Positions 32,432 through 40,028 of a stretch of DNA of 64,000 nt are shown in pieces. How positions within the stretch are numbered: position 1 is the first letter of the stretch; the number at the start of each line of letters is the position of its first letter. The stretch is from Acidobacteriota bacterium (GTDB lineage Bacteria > Acidobacteriota > Blastocatellia > Pyrinomonadales > Pyrinomonadaceae). The stretch is taken from contig JADJWI010000008.1 of assembly GCA_016716435.1 (NCBI GenBank), positions 310,001 to 374,000 of the forward strand, in the 5' to 3' direction. Below the pieces are notes generated by a model. It made no database searches. It had not been told where the DNA came from and worked only from the letters and a program-made list of their open reading frames with translations. The translations under genes were made by a program, and so were the position numbers.

Positions 32432-33016
32432 CTGAAAACTCTCGTACCTTTTTTCATTCTTATACTTTTGGTCTCGGCCATTGATGCCAGCGGCCAGCGT
32501 GCCGGCGAGCGTCCGGTCCCGATCCTCGTAGATGAGATCGGGTCAATGCGTTTGCCCAAGCGAAAGGCGGTCAGTTCGGTTGAGCGGCCGGCGATCCCGC
32601 GTCCTGCCGGCAAGGTTCGCTCTTATGAACGGAATGCGTTCGACCAAATGAACTCGGAGCGGCAGGCGAAAGGGCTTGCCCCGCTTGAATGGAGCGAGCA
32701 GCTTGCTGATCTGGCACGGTGGCATTCGCACGATATGGCCGAGCGGAAGTATTTCAGCCACCGAAGCAAGGACGGCACGACGGTCGATGGGCGTGCGGAC
32801 GTGCTTGGGATCGGCGGCTGGCGGGCGATCGGCGAGAACATTGCGTTCCTGCGAGGCTACGATGACCCGGTCGCGATGGCTATTCAGAACTGGCTGCTTT
32901 CGCCCTCGCATCGCAAGAATATGCTGAGCGGCGTCTGGCGGGAATCGGCCATCGGCGTTGCCGTCTCGGACGATGGGGCGGTCTATTTCACGCAGGTTTT
33001 CCTCACCCGCAAGTAG
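32432..33016 (+). CDS. Secreted CAP-domain (SCP/PR1-like) protein with probable CTG start
   Basis: The domain is clear: ERNAFDQMNSERQAKGLAPL, LADLARWHSHDMAERKYFSH, GENIAFLRG, SPSHRKNML and GVAVSDDGAVYFTQVF. No ATG or GTG gives an export signal. Reading from CTG 32432 gives KTLVPFFILILLVSAIDASGQ after the initiator, a good signal peptide, with GAGG five bases before the CTG. The TTG at 32468 would cut the signal in half. The product would be 194 residues, exported. The c-di-GMP riboswitch just upstream implies control by the sessile/motile second messenger. The catalytic role of CAP proteins is largely unknown. Confidence 0.8.
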   Translation: MKTLVPFFILILLVSAIDASGQRAGERPVPILVDEIGSMRLPKRKAVSSVERPAIPRPAGKVRSYERNAFDQMNSERQAKGLAPLEWSEQLADLARWHSHDMAERKYFSHRSKDGTTVDGRADVLGIGGWRAIGENIAFLRGYDDPVAMAIQNWLLSPSHRKNMLSGVWRESAIGVAVSDDGAVYFTQVFLTRK

Positions 33017-33038
33017 CTTTACTTGCAACGGACAGAAC

Positions 33039-33075
33039 GGCCCGAAGCTCAAGCAGCCTCGGGCCTTTTGTTTTT
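33039..33075 (+). terminator. Rho-independent terminator
   Basis: GGCCCGA (33039-33045) pairs with TCGGGCC (33059-33065), followed by TTTTGTTTTT. It ends the CAP gene. Confidence 0.9.
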
Positions 33076-33102
33076 CGGCGGTTTGGGCTCTAATCTTTGG
33101 CA

Positions 33103-34017
33103 ATGAGCCCGGAGCCGTTCACGCTGCCATCTTTTGCAAAGATAAACCTGCACCTGCGGGTGTTGGGGAAGCGTGCGGACGGCTTTCATGAGCTCTGCAC
33201 GGTCTTTCAGACAGTCTCATTGCACGACAAGATAACGTTCGAAGCTGCGGACGGGCTTTCGATGATGTGTGACGATCCGGCCATCCCGACCAGCGAGGCA
33301 AACCTGATGATCAGGGCGGCATTGAGGCTGAGAGAGGTTTCGGGCACGAAGGCCGGAGCAAGGCTGCATCTGGAAAAGCGGATACCATCGCCCGGAGGGC
33401 TCGGCGGCGGCTCGTCGAATGCGGCCGTTACGCTGATCGGGCTCATGAGGCTTTGGGGGCTGGAAGTACCTCAAAGCGACCTGCTAGCTTTGGCTGCCGA
33501 ACTGGGTTCGGATGTGCCTCTTTTCCTGGAAGGCGGAACGATGCTCGGAACCGGACGCGGAGAGAAGATCGAGCCGCTTCCGGATGTGATCGATGATAAT
33601 CTACTAATAGTTACTCCGAATGTTGCCGTCGGCACCGCTCAGGCATACGCAGGGCTCGGGACTGAAAGCTTGACAAACGAGGCACTCCAAACTAAGCTAT
33701 CAGTTTGTCGTCCGGAGGCTGAACAGGTTCACAAAGACCTGGGTTTCGGGACGAACGATTTTGAAAGCACCGTATTTTCCGAGTTTCCTGAAGTTAAAGA
33801 CGTCAGGGACACACTCGTCGGTCTTGGAGCCCGCAAGGTGCTCTTAAGTGGCAGCGGAGCAAGTGTTTTCGCAAGTTTTGACAATTTACTTACGCGGCAA
33901 ACAGCAATAGAAGCCCTCAGCCAAAAAGCTGACTGGCGAAGTTTTGCCGCAGCGACCGTTTCGCGAACGGAATATCGCGAGGCTCTCTATCCAGAGTCAT
34001 TGGTCGTTTCCGAGTAA
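33103..34017 (+). CDS. ispE: 4-diphosphocytidyl-2-C-methyl-D-erythritol kinase
   Basis: This 304-residue GHMP kinase phosphorylates CDP-methylerythritol in the MEP route to isoprenoids. The N-terminal SFAKINLHLRVLGKRADGFHEL and the ATP loop PSPGGLGGGSSNAA are diagnostic, and the C-terminal VLLSGSGASVFA is the third GHMP motif. I use the ATG at 33103; the TTG two codons earlier is less likely. No clear Shine-Dalgarno. It opens the housekeeping run ispE, tRNA-Gln, prs, ctc and pth, an order seen in many bacteria. Confidence 0.94.
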   Translation: MSPEPFTLPSFAKINLHLRVLGKRADGFHELCTVFQTVSLHDKITFEAADGLSMMCDDPAIPTSEANLMIRAALRLREVSGTKAGARLHLEKRIPSPGGLGGGSSNAAVTLIGLMRLWGLEVPQSDLLALAAELGSDVPLFLEGGTMLGTGRGEKIEPLPDVIDDNLLIVTPNVAVGTAQAYAGLGTESLTNEALQTKLSVCRPEAEQVHKDLGFGTNDFESTVFSEFPEVKDVRDTLVGLGARKVLLSGSGASVFASFDNLLTRQTAIEALSQKADWRSFAAATVSRTEYREALYPESLVVSE

Positions 34018-34032
34018 TATACAGATTTCGAT

Positions 34033-34107
34033 TGGGGCGTCGCCAAGTGGTAAGGCACCGGTTTTTGGATCCGGCATTCGTAGGTTCGAGTCCTTCCGCC
34101 CCAGCCA
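34033..34107 (+). tRNA. tRNA-Gln (anticodon TTG)
   Basis: Acceptor TGGGGCG/CGCCCCA, D-arm GCC/GGC, anticodon arm CCGGT-TTTTGGA-TCCGG with anticodon TTG, T-arm with TTCGAGT loop, discriminator G, CCA encoded. It lies between ispE and prs. Confidence 0.95.
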
Positions 34108-34206
34108 TTTCTCGAGTATTCGGAACGGCGGCCTTAATGGTTGCCGTTTTTTGTTTTTCGGGACGGGTGCCGCAGAGGCACATGTAAGATCGGTTGGGTC
34201 AGCGTA

Positions 34207-35154
34207 ATGGGCAATATCAAGATCTTTTCGGGATCGGCACATGATGCACTAGCTAAGGAGATCTGTCGGCATTTGAATGTCGACCTCGGCCGCTGTACGA
34301 CGGCGAGATTTTCAGACGGCGAGTTCAATTTCCAGATCGATGAGAATGTCCGCGGGACGGACGTATTCATTGTCCAGCCGACGAGTCCCCCGGTGGACAA
34401 GCATGTGATGGAACTGCTCGTTATGCAGGATGCGTTTCTGCGAGCTTCGGCCGAGCGGATAACTGCGGTGATCCCGTATTTTGGGTACGCCCGCTCGGAC
34501 AAGAAGGACAGGCCGAGAGTGCCGATCGCGGCGAAGATGGTCTCGAATCTGATCACGACCGCCGGAGCGGACCGCGTGCTGACGATAGACCTTCACGCTT
34601 CGCAGATACAGGGTTTCTTTGATATTCCGGTCGATCACCTTTATGCGGCTCCGGTGATCGTCGATTATTTTCGAGAGAATCCGATCGAGAATCTGGTAGT
34701 GGTCGCTCCTGACACGGGCGGTGCCGAGCGGGCTCGGGCATACGCCAAGCGGCTTGATGCCGGCCTTGCTCTTTGCGACAAACGCCGCGAGCGGGCGAAT
34801 GAGGCAGACGTGATGAACGTCGTCGGTGATGTCGCCGGTAAGAATTGCCTCATCGTTGATGATATGTGCGATACGGGCGGGACGATCTGCAAGGTCGCCA
34901 AAGCCCTTCACGATGCGGGGGCGAATGAGGTGCTGGCTTGTTTTACACATGCAGTTCTCTCCGGCAAGGCCGTTGAGAATATCAGCACGTCATACCTGAA
35001 AAAGGTGATCGTTACGAATACTATACCGCTCGGCGAGAGTGCATCTCCGCTCGTTGAAAGCGGCCGGATCGAGGTCTTGAGCGTCGGAAAACTGCTCGCC
35101 TCGGCGATAAATTCGATCCATGACGAGACAAGCGTTTCGTCGCTGTTCATTTAG
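34207..35154 (+). CDS. prs: Ribose-phosphate pyrophosphokinase
   Basis: This 315-residue enzyme makes PRPP from ribose 5-phosphate and ATP for nucleotide, His and Trp synthesis. It starts MGNIKIFSGSAHDALA, the normal N-terminus; the open frame back to 34141 is not conserved in style. Motifs are FSDGEFNFQIDENVRG, YFGYARSDKKDRPR, the flexible-loop VVVAPDTGGAERARAYAKRL and the PRPP-binding VDDMCDTGGT. Length is standard. Confidence 0.96.
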   Translation: MGNIKIFSGSAHDALAKEICRHLNVDLGRCTTARFSDGEFNFQIDENVRGTDVFIVQPTSPPVDKHVMELLVMQDAFLRASAERITAVIPYFGYARSDKKDRPRVPIAAKMVSNLITTAGADRVLTIDLHASQIQGFFDIPVDHLYAAPVIVDYFRENPIENLVVVAPDTGGAERARAYAKRLDAGLALCDKRRERANEADVMNVVGDVAGKNCLIVDDMCDTGGTICKVAKALHDAGANEVLACFTHAVLSGKAVENISTSYLKKVIVTNTIPLGESASPLVESGRIEVLSVGKLLASAINSIHDETSVSSLFI

Positions 35155-35156
35155 TT

Positions 35157-35213
35157 GCGGCCGAAGCCCGCAAGGCAACGGTAGGCCGCCCCTCGGAACA
35201 ACGCGGGGCAAAA
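35157..35213 (+). promoter_or_regulatory. Structured leader of the L25 gene
   Basis: Between prs and rplY, GCGGCC pairs with GGCCGC about 20 bases later, and a second possible stem CC-CG/CG-GG surrounds GAACAA before AAAGGA. It resembles a ribosomal-protein leader that could mimic the rRNA target, but no specific family is recognised. Confidence 0.35.
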
Positions 35214-35220
35214 GGAAAAT

Positions 35221-35868
35221 ATGGCAGAGAAAATTACTGTAAAGGCAGAGAAACGGGAAGAGTTTGGCAAGAACATCAACCGTCGGCTTCGTGTAGCCGG
35301 AAAGGTCCCGGTCATCATCTATGGAGGCGGCAACGAGCCCGTTTCTGCGACCGCTCAGCTTAGCGAACTCGCGGCGATCATTCGCTCGGATTCGGGCATT
35401 AACTCGGTCTTTTCGATCGACGTTGCGGGCGACATCAATGACGTGATCTTTCAGGATCGCCAGGTTGATGTGCTGACGGGCCGATTGCTTCACGCGGATC
35501 TTCGCCGATTTGCGAAGGGCGAGAAGATCGAAATGACCGTGCAGGTGCACATTGTCGGTGAGCCGACCGTGGAACTTGACGACGACGCGGTCGTAACCCA
35601 GGCGATGCGTGAGATCAAGGTACTTTGCGAGCCCGCAAAAACGCCTGAGTTCGTTGAAGCCGATATCTCGGAACTTCGCATTGACCGGCCGATCCAGGTT
35701 TCGGACATCAAGGTGCCGGAAGGTGTCGAGATCGTTGACGATCCGGAAACGGTCGTCGTTACGGCCGCGATGCAGAAAGAGGTCGAGCTCGAGCCTCAGG
35801 TGGCTGAAGGTGCTGAGCCTGAAGTTGCCGGAGAAGCTCCCGCCGAGGAAGGTGAAGGCGGCGAATAG
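35221..35868 (+). CDS. rplY: 50S ribosomal protein L25 / general stress protein Ctc
   Basis: This 215-residue long-form (Ctc) protein has an N-terminal L25 5S-rRNA-binding domain (about 1-90: AEKREEFGKNINRRLRVAGKVPVIIYGG, VLTGRLLHADLRRFAKGEKI). A C-terminal beta domain follows (about 95-185), with an acidic Glu/Ala tail after about 190. AAAGGA lies six bases before the ATG. It sits in the usual prs-ctc-pth order. Confidence 0.93.
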   Translation: MAEKITVKAEKREEFGKNINRRLRVAGKVPVIIYGGGNEPVSATAQLSELAAIIRSDSGINSVFSIDVAGDINDVIFQDRQVDVLTGRLLHADLRRFAKGEKIEMTVQVHIVGEPTVELDDDAVVTQAMREIKVLCEPAKTPEFVEADISELRIDRPIQVSDIKVPEGVEIVDDPETVVVTAAMQKEVELEPQVAEGAEPEVAGEAPAEEGEGGE

Positions 35869-35883
35869 CCCGGCCTTTGACCT

Positions 35884-36516
35884 ATGATGGCGGTCGCCGA
35901 TCAACCGAAGAGCTGGCTTGTTTTGGGGCTCGGAAATCCGGGCCCCGAATATGAGCGGACGCGGCACAACGCGGGGTTCATGGTGGTCGATCGGTTGGCG
36001 GCTCGGCTCGGCGGTTCGATCAAGCGGCAGGAGTGCAGGTCGCTGGTCGGGCGGGTTACGATCGGGAACTTCCCGGTCGAGCTCGTAAAGCCGCAGACCT
36101 ACATGAACCTGAGCGGAGAAGCGGCAGCGTGTCTCGTGTCGAAAGAAGAGCGAGAGGCCTGTGGCCTGGTGGTGTTAACCGACGATCTGGCATTGCCGCT
36201 CGGCCGGATCCGCTTGAGGCCGAAAGGGTCGCATGGCGGACATAATGGGCTAAGGTCGATCGCTGATTGCTTGAGAACTCAGGAGTTCATTCGGTTGCGG
36301 ATCGGTATCAAGCCGGAGCATCCGGTTGTTGATACGAAGAACTTTGTTCTTCAGAGATTCGCGAAAGCCGAAGAAGAGCTGCTCGAAAATGCTCTTGCCG
36401 ATGCCGAGAGTGCGATCGAAGATCTGATATTAGACGGGATAGAAAAGGCGATGTCCCGGTGGAACGCCGATCCCGCAGTGAAAATAAAACCGGAAGAACC
36501 GGAGACGGAAATTTGA
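35884..36516 (+). CDS. pth: Peptidyl-tRNA hydrolase
   Basis: This 210-residue enzyme frees tRNA from drop-off peptidyl-tRNA. LVLGLGNPGPEYERTRHNAGFMVVD holds the catalytic His of the RHNAGF motif, and VKPQTYMNLSGEA and KGSHGGHNGLRSI are also diagnostic. It begins 15 bases after the L25 stop, at one of two adjacent ATGs. The C-terminus is slightly longer than usual and acidic. Probably cotranscribed with rplY. Confidence 0.95.
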   Translation: MMAVADQPKSWLVLGLGNPGPEYERTRHNAGFMVVDRLAARLGGSIKRQECRSLVGRVTIGNFPVELVKPQTYMNLSGEAAACLVSKEEREACGLVVLTDDLALPLGRIRLRPKGSHGGHNGLRSIADCLRTQEFIRLRIGIKPEHPVVDTKNFVLQRFAKAEEELLENALADAESAIEDLILDGIEKAMSRWNADPAVKIKPEEPETEI

Positions 36517-36587
36517 ATCTGAATGTTTAGCCTTCTTGCTTCGCGATATGAGATGCGAGGCTGAAGATCCGAAAGGAGGAGAGTAAA

Positions 36588-36992
36588 TTGTCAAAAAGAA
36601 CATACGAAGTAATGTACATAATCGATCCGGACGTCACGTCCGATAAGGTCGCCTCGCTCAATGAAGCCGTTGGTGCCCTTATCGAGAAGGAAGGCGGCAC
36701 GGTCGTGAGAATGGATGATGGCGGCCGCCGTGAGCTGGCCTACCCGATCAATAAAAAGAACGAGGGCCACTACATTCTTTTCGAGATCGAGGGAACCGGG
36801 CAGGAAATCGCCGAGCTCGAACGCAGGATGCGGGTCAACGATATGATCGTGCGCTACCTGACCGTACGCGTCGATGAGGACCGCAAATCGGCCGACTTGA
36901 TGCGTGAGCGTCGTGAACGCCGCCAAGCACGCAGGGCACAGTTCCGCACGACCGAAGAGGCCCCGGAAACCGGTGAAGAGGCCGCTGCATAA
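36588..36992 (+). CDS. rpsF: 30S ribosomal protein S6
   Basis: This 134-residue small-subunit protein binds 16S rRNA together with S18. TYEVMYIIDPDV, GGRRELAYPINKKNEGHYILFE and LRV-like MRVNDMIVRYLTVRVDE are typical. Translation starts at TTG 36588, shown by AAAGGAGGAG ending six bases upstream. The C-terminal 35 residues are a charged Arg then Glu-rich tail, longer than in E. coli. First gene of rpsF-rpsR-rplI. Confidence 0.95.
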   Translation: MSKRTYEVMYIIDPDVTSDKVASLNEAVGALIEKEGGTVVRMDDGGRRELAYPINKKNEGHYILFEIEGTGQEIAELERRMRVNDMIVRYLTVRVDEDRKSADLMRERRERRQARRAQFRTTEEAPETGEEAAA

Positions 36993-37006
36993 GGAGATAA
37001 AAGATC

Positions 37007-37288
37007 ATGGCAGAATTAGATAACGAAGATAATGTTGAACGAGAGCTGATGGATGAAGATGCGTTTGGGGATAAAATGCCCCGAAGGTATCAGCGACGAA
37101 GGCCGCGGCAGATCGTACCGGATTACGTAGATTGGAAAGATGTTGATCTTCTCCGCCAGTTCGTTCCCGAACGCGGCAAGATCATGCCGCGACGCATTTC
37201 CGGCATTACGGCCAAGGATCAGCGACGCATTGCTACGGCGATCAAGAGAGCACGGGCGATGGCTCTTTTGCCGTACGCTTCGGAATAG
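37007..37288 (+). CDS. rpsR: 30S ribosomal protein S18
   Basis: This 93-residue S6 partner has IVPDYVDWKDVDLLRQFVPERGKIMPRRISGITAKDQRRIATAIKRAR, wholly typical. The first 22 residues (rich in Asp/Glu) are an extra acidic extension before PRRYQRRRPR. No cysteine ligands are seen, so it is the zinc-free form. AAGGAG precedes the ATG, 14 bases after rpsF. Confidence 0.95.
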   Translation: MAELDNEDNVERELMDEDAFGDKMPRRYQRRRPRQIVPDYVDWKDVDLLRQFVPERGKIMPRRISGITAKDQRRIATAIKRARAMALLPYASE

Positions 37289-37309
37289 GACGTCGAGGAG
37301 GAAATTTAC

Positions 37310-37885
37310 ATGGCAAATACCACTATTTTGTTACGCGAAGATATTGAAAGCCTCGGCGGCCGCGGTGAGATCGTAAAGGTCAGGGCAGGCTATGCCCGCA
37401 ACTTTTTGCTTCCGCAAGGGCTTGCGACGCTCGCCACGAAAGGCAATCTTAAACAGATCGAGCAGGAACGAGAGGCACTTCTGAAAAAGGCTGCGGTCGA
37501 AAGGGCCACCGCCGAAGCTCAGAAGGAGCAGATGGGTACGATCGAACTTGCCTTCGAGCGAAAGGCCGGCGAGGGCGGAACGCTCTTTGGTTCGGTCACC
37601 ACGATGGACATCGCCGAGGCGCTTAATGCCAAGGGATATGAGATCGACCGTAGGAAGATCGTCCTTAAGGATGCGATCAAAGAGACGGGCGAATACACCG
37701 TTTCGGTCAAGCTGCACCGCGAGGTCGCTCTCATCGTTCCGGTTACCGTAACCGCAGAGGGCGGCGATGCCGAGGAGCCGAAGAAGGACCGGAAGGCAAA
37801 GGCCAAGGCCGAGCCTGAAGCGGCTGAAGCGACGACCGAAGAACCGGTTGCAGAAACGGCGGAAGCTGCCGAAGCAGGCGAATAG
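37310..37885 (+). CDS. rplI: 50S ribosomal protein L9
   Basis: This 191-residue protein has N-domain ILLREDIESLGGRGEIVKVRAGYARNFLLPQGLA, the long connecting helix (about 45-80) and a C-domain ending near residue 148. About 40 further residues are an Ala/Glu/Lys-rich tail (PKKDRKAKAKAEPEAAEA...), much like the acidic tails on L25, S6 and S2 in this genome. GAGGAGG lies nine bases before the ATG. Confidence 0.94.
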   Translation: MANTTILLREDIESLGGRGEIVKVRAGYARNFLLPQGLATLATKGNLKQIEQEREALLKKAAVERATAEAQKEQMGTIELAFERKAGEGGTLFGSVTTMDIAEALNAKGYEIDRRKIVLKDAIKETGEYTVSVKLHREVALIVPVTVTAEGGDAEEPKKDRKAKAKAEPEAAEATTEEPVAETAEAAEAGE

Positions 37886-37908
37886 GCTCGAACCCAAGCT
37901 TCGACATT

Positions 37909-37946
37909 ATGACCGCTTCCGCTTGCCGGGAGCGGTCATTTCTTTG
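37909..37946 (+). terminator. Rho-independent terminator after rplI
   Basis: ATGACCGCT (37909-37917) pairs with AGCGGTCAT (37931-37939), followed by TTTCTTT. Confidence 0.8.
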
Positions 37947-38130
37947 CGAAAAAAGGGCTTAGAAGAACGCCAAAAAATTCTGCTTTTCGCGGTTTGAGAA
38001 GAGGCCACTGCGGGTGTAATATCTCTCACTACGCACCTTCGTCTGCGTCTCCAAAAAGACAATTTCAGATAGCTTTCCGGCAAAGCCCGGCGGGGCACGT
38101 GTTTCTCTAAGTGAGGTAAACAATATAGTT
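37947..38130. other. rplI-dnaB intergenic region
   Basis: 184 bases with no gene. It holds a small CCGG/CCGG hairpin at about 38081-38094 and GTGAGG about 20 bases before the dnaB ATG. No promoter or known RNA motif is recognised. Confidence 0.5.
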
Positions 38131-39507
38131 ATGGCTGCATATCCTGAAGCAAGACGCGAGCAATTTCTCGAACGGCCGCTGCCGAGCAGCGACGACAGCG
38201 AGCGGACCATCCTCGGGGCGATCCTCCTTGATAACTCGGTCGTCACACAGGCGGTCGAGCACCTTAAGCCGGAAGATTTTTACTCGCCTTTCAATCGCCG
38301 GATATATGCGGCGATGGTCTCGCTTTTTGACGCAAGCCGGCCGATCGATCCGATCCTGATAGCTGAAGAATTGAAGCGTGACAGTTCGGTCGAGATGATC
38401 GGCGGCGTCGCGGCGATCGCAAATCTGACCTACGGCCTACCGCATTTCACGGACGTCTCGGACTATATCAACGTTGTGAAACAGAAGTCGCTGATGCGGA
38501 ATCTGATCAGAACGTGCAACCAGATAACAAGCGATGCTCTTGAGGAAGAAGAGGAAGCCGCGATCGTGCTCGACCGGGCCGAGCATATGATCTTTGCCCT
38601 TGCGGAGCAGCGTGACCGAACCGGTTTTGAAGCGATCCGGCCGATCGCCGAGACGGTCTTTCAGAAGATCCAGGACTTCGCCCGCCGAGATTCCCACGCA
38701 CTGACCGGGCTCTCGACCGGCTATCGCGACCTGGACAATATTACCTCGGGCCTGCAGGCCGGCGACCTGATCATAGTCGCCGCCCGACCTTCGATGGGAA
38801 AGACAGCACTCTGTCTCAACATCGCTCAGCGGGCTGCCATTCGGGAAAAGGCGGTGGTTGCCGTTTTTTCGATGGAAATGTCGAAGGAGCAGCTCGTAAT
38901 GCGTATGATGAGCGCCGAGTCGTCGGTCGATGCGCGGAACCTGCGGCTCGGGATACTCTCGAAAAACGATTGGGGAAGGCTTGCCGAGGGCATTGCTGAT
39001 CTTTCAGAAGCGAGGCTCTTTATCGACGATACGGCTGGGATTTCGGTGATCGAGATGAGGGCAAAGCTCCGGCGGCTTGCGGTCGAGCAGAAGGGAATTG
39101 ACCTCGTCATCGTTGATTACCTTCAGCTTATGGGCTCCTCCGGCAAACGCAACGAGAACCGTCAGCAGGAGGTCTCACAGATCTCACGCGACCTGAAAGC
39201 ACTTGCAAAGGAATTCAATTGCCCGGTCATGGCACTCTCGCAGCTTTCGCGTGCACCCGAGGCACGAAATCCGCCGAAACCGATGATGTCCGACCTCCGC
39301 GAATCGGGGTCGATCGAGCAGGACGCCGACGTGGTTGCTTTTATTTATCGCTCGGACTACTATTCGAAGAATCCGGACGAAGTGCCAGAAGAAGAGCGCA
39401 ATATCGCCGAAATCATCATCGCAAAACAGCGAAACGGCCCGACGGATACGATCAAGATGGCGTTCCTGAAACAGTTCACACGGTTTGAGGACGCATACAT
39501 GCCCTAA
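38131..39507 (+). CDS. dnaB: Replicative DNA helicase
   Basis: This 458-residue ring helicase unwinds DNA at the fork. The N-terminal domain (about 15-115) has PSSDDSERTILGAILLDN. The RecA-like core from about 190 has Walker A ARPSMGKTAL near 220, SMEMSKEQLVMRMMSAE, Walker B LVIVDYLQLM near 330 and SQLSRAPEARNPPKPMMSDLRESGSIEQDADVV. No intein. Standard length. It follows rplI as in many bacteria. Confidence 0.96.
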   Translation: MAAYPEARREQFLERPLPSSDDSERTILGAILLDNSVVTQAVEHLKPEDFYSPFNRRIYAAMVSLFDASRPIDPILIAEELKRDSSVEMIGGVAAIANLTYGLPHFTDVSDYINVVKQKSLMRNLIRTCNQITSDALEEEEEAAIVLDRAEHMIFALAEQRDRTGFEAIRPIAETVFQKIQDFARRDSHALTGLSTGYRDLDNITSGLQAGDLIIVAARPSMGKTALCLNIAQRAAIREKAVVAVFSMEMSKEQLVMRMMSAESSVDARNLRLGILSKNDWGRLAEGIADLSEARLFIDDTAGISVIEMRAKLRRLAVEQKGIDLVIVDYLQLMGSSGKRNENRQQEVSQISRDLKALAKEFNCPVMALSQLSRAPEARNPPKPMMSDLRESGSIEQDADVVAFIYRSDYYSKNPDEVPEEERNIAEIIIAKQRNGPTDTIKMAFLKQFTRFEDAYMP

Positions 39508-39512
39508 AATTT

Positions 39513-40028
39513 ATGGATGAAGATCTCAGATTTCCGATCGGCCCGTTCGAGCTCCACGACGAGACGAGCCGCGAAGAGCGGATCGCCGTTATACGCGAGT
39601 TGCCGGAGAAACTCCGAGCGGCGTGTACGGGCCTCGCTCCCGAGCAGCTCGATACGCCCTATCGGCCCGGCGGTTGGACGCTCCGGCAGACGGTTCACCA
39701 CGTCGCTGACAGCCACTTGAACGCCTATTGCCGGTTCAAGCTCGCCCTTACCGAGACCGACCCGACCATTCGCCCCTACCACGAAGACCGATGGGCCGAG
39801 CTGCCGGACAAAGAGCTCGAGATCGAGCCCTCGCTAAAGATACTTGAAGGCACGCACGCCCATTGGACGGCCCTTTTGGATGCAATGAGCGACGACGACT
39901 TCCGGCGCGAACTCGAACACCCGGAGAGCGGCCGTTGGCGGCTTGAGGACATGCTCGGGCTCTACGCCTGGCACTCGCTGCACCACACAGCTCACATCAC
40001 GACCACAAGGGAACGAAACGGCTGGTGA
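39513..40028 (+). CDS. DinB/YfiT-type metal-dependent transferase
   Basis: This 171-residue four-helix protein is of the DinB superfamily, YfiT/BstA branch: DTPYRPGGWTLRQTVHHVADSH, RFKLALTETDPTIRPYHEDRWAELPD and the C-terminal YAWHSLHHTAHI. His in VHHVADSH and HSLHHTAHI form the expected metal site. Relatives move bacillithiol or act as hydrolases; which applies here is unknown. It begins five bases after dnaB and overlaps the next gene by four bases (GTGA), so the two are translationally coupled. Confidence 0.85.
   Translation: MDEDLRFPIGPFELHDETSREERIAVIRELPEKLRAACTGLAPEQLDTPYRPGGWTLRQTVHHVADSHLNAYCRFKLALTETDPTIRPYHEDRWAELPDKELEIEPSLKILEGTHAHWTALLDAMSDDDFRRELEHPESGRWRLEDMLGLYAWHSLHHTAHITTTRERNGW

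Noticed and set aside
32468..33016. TTG at 32468 as the start of the CAP gene
   Set aside because: It would cut off half of a well-formed signal peptide and has no ribosome site, while CTG 32432 has both.
38060..38130. A riboswitch ahead of dnaB
   Set aside because: The GGCAAAGC string looked like a GEMM fragment, but the other core parts and stems are missing.
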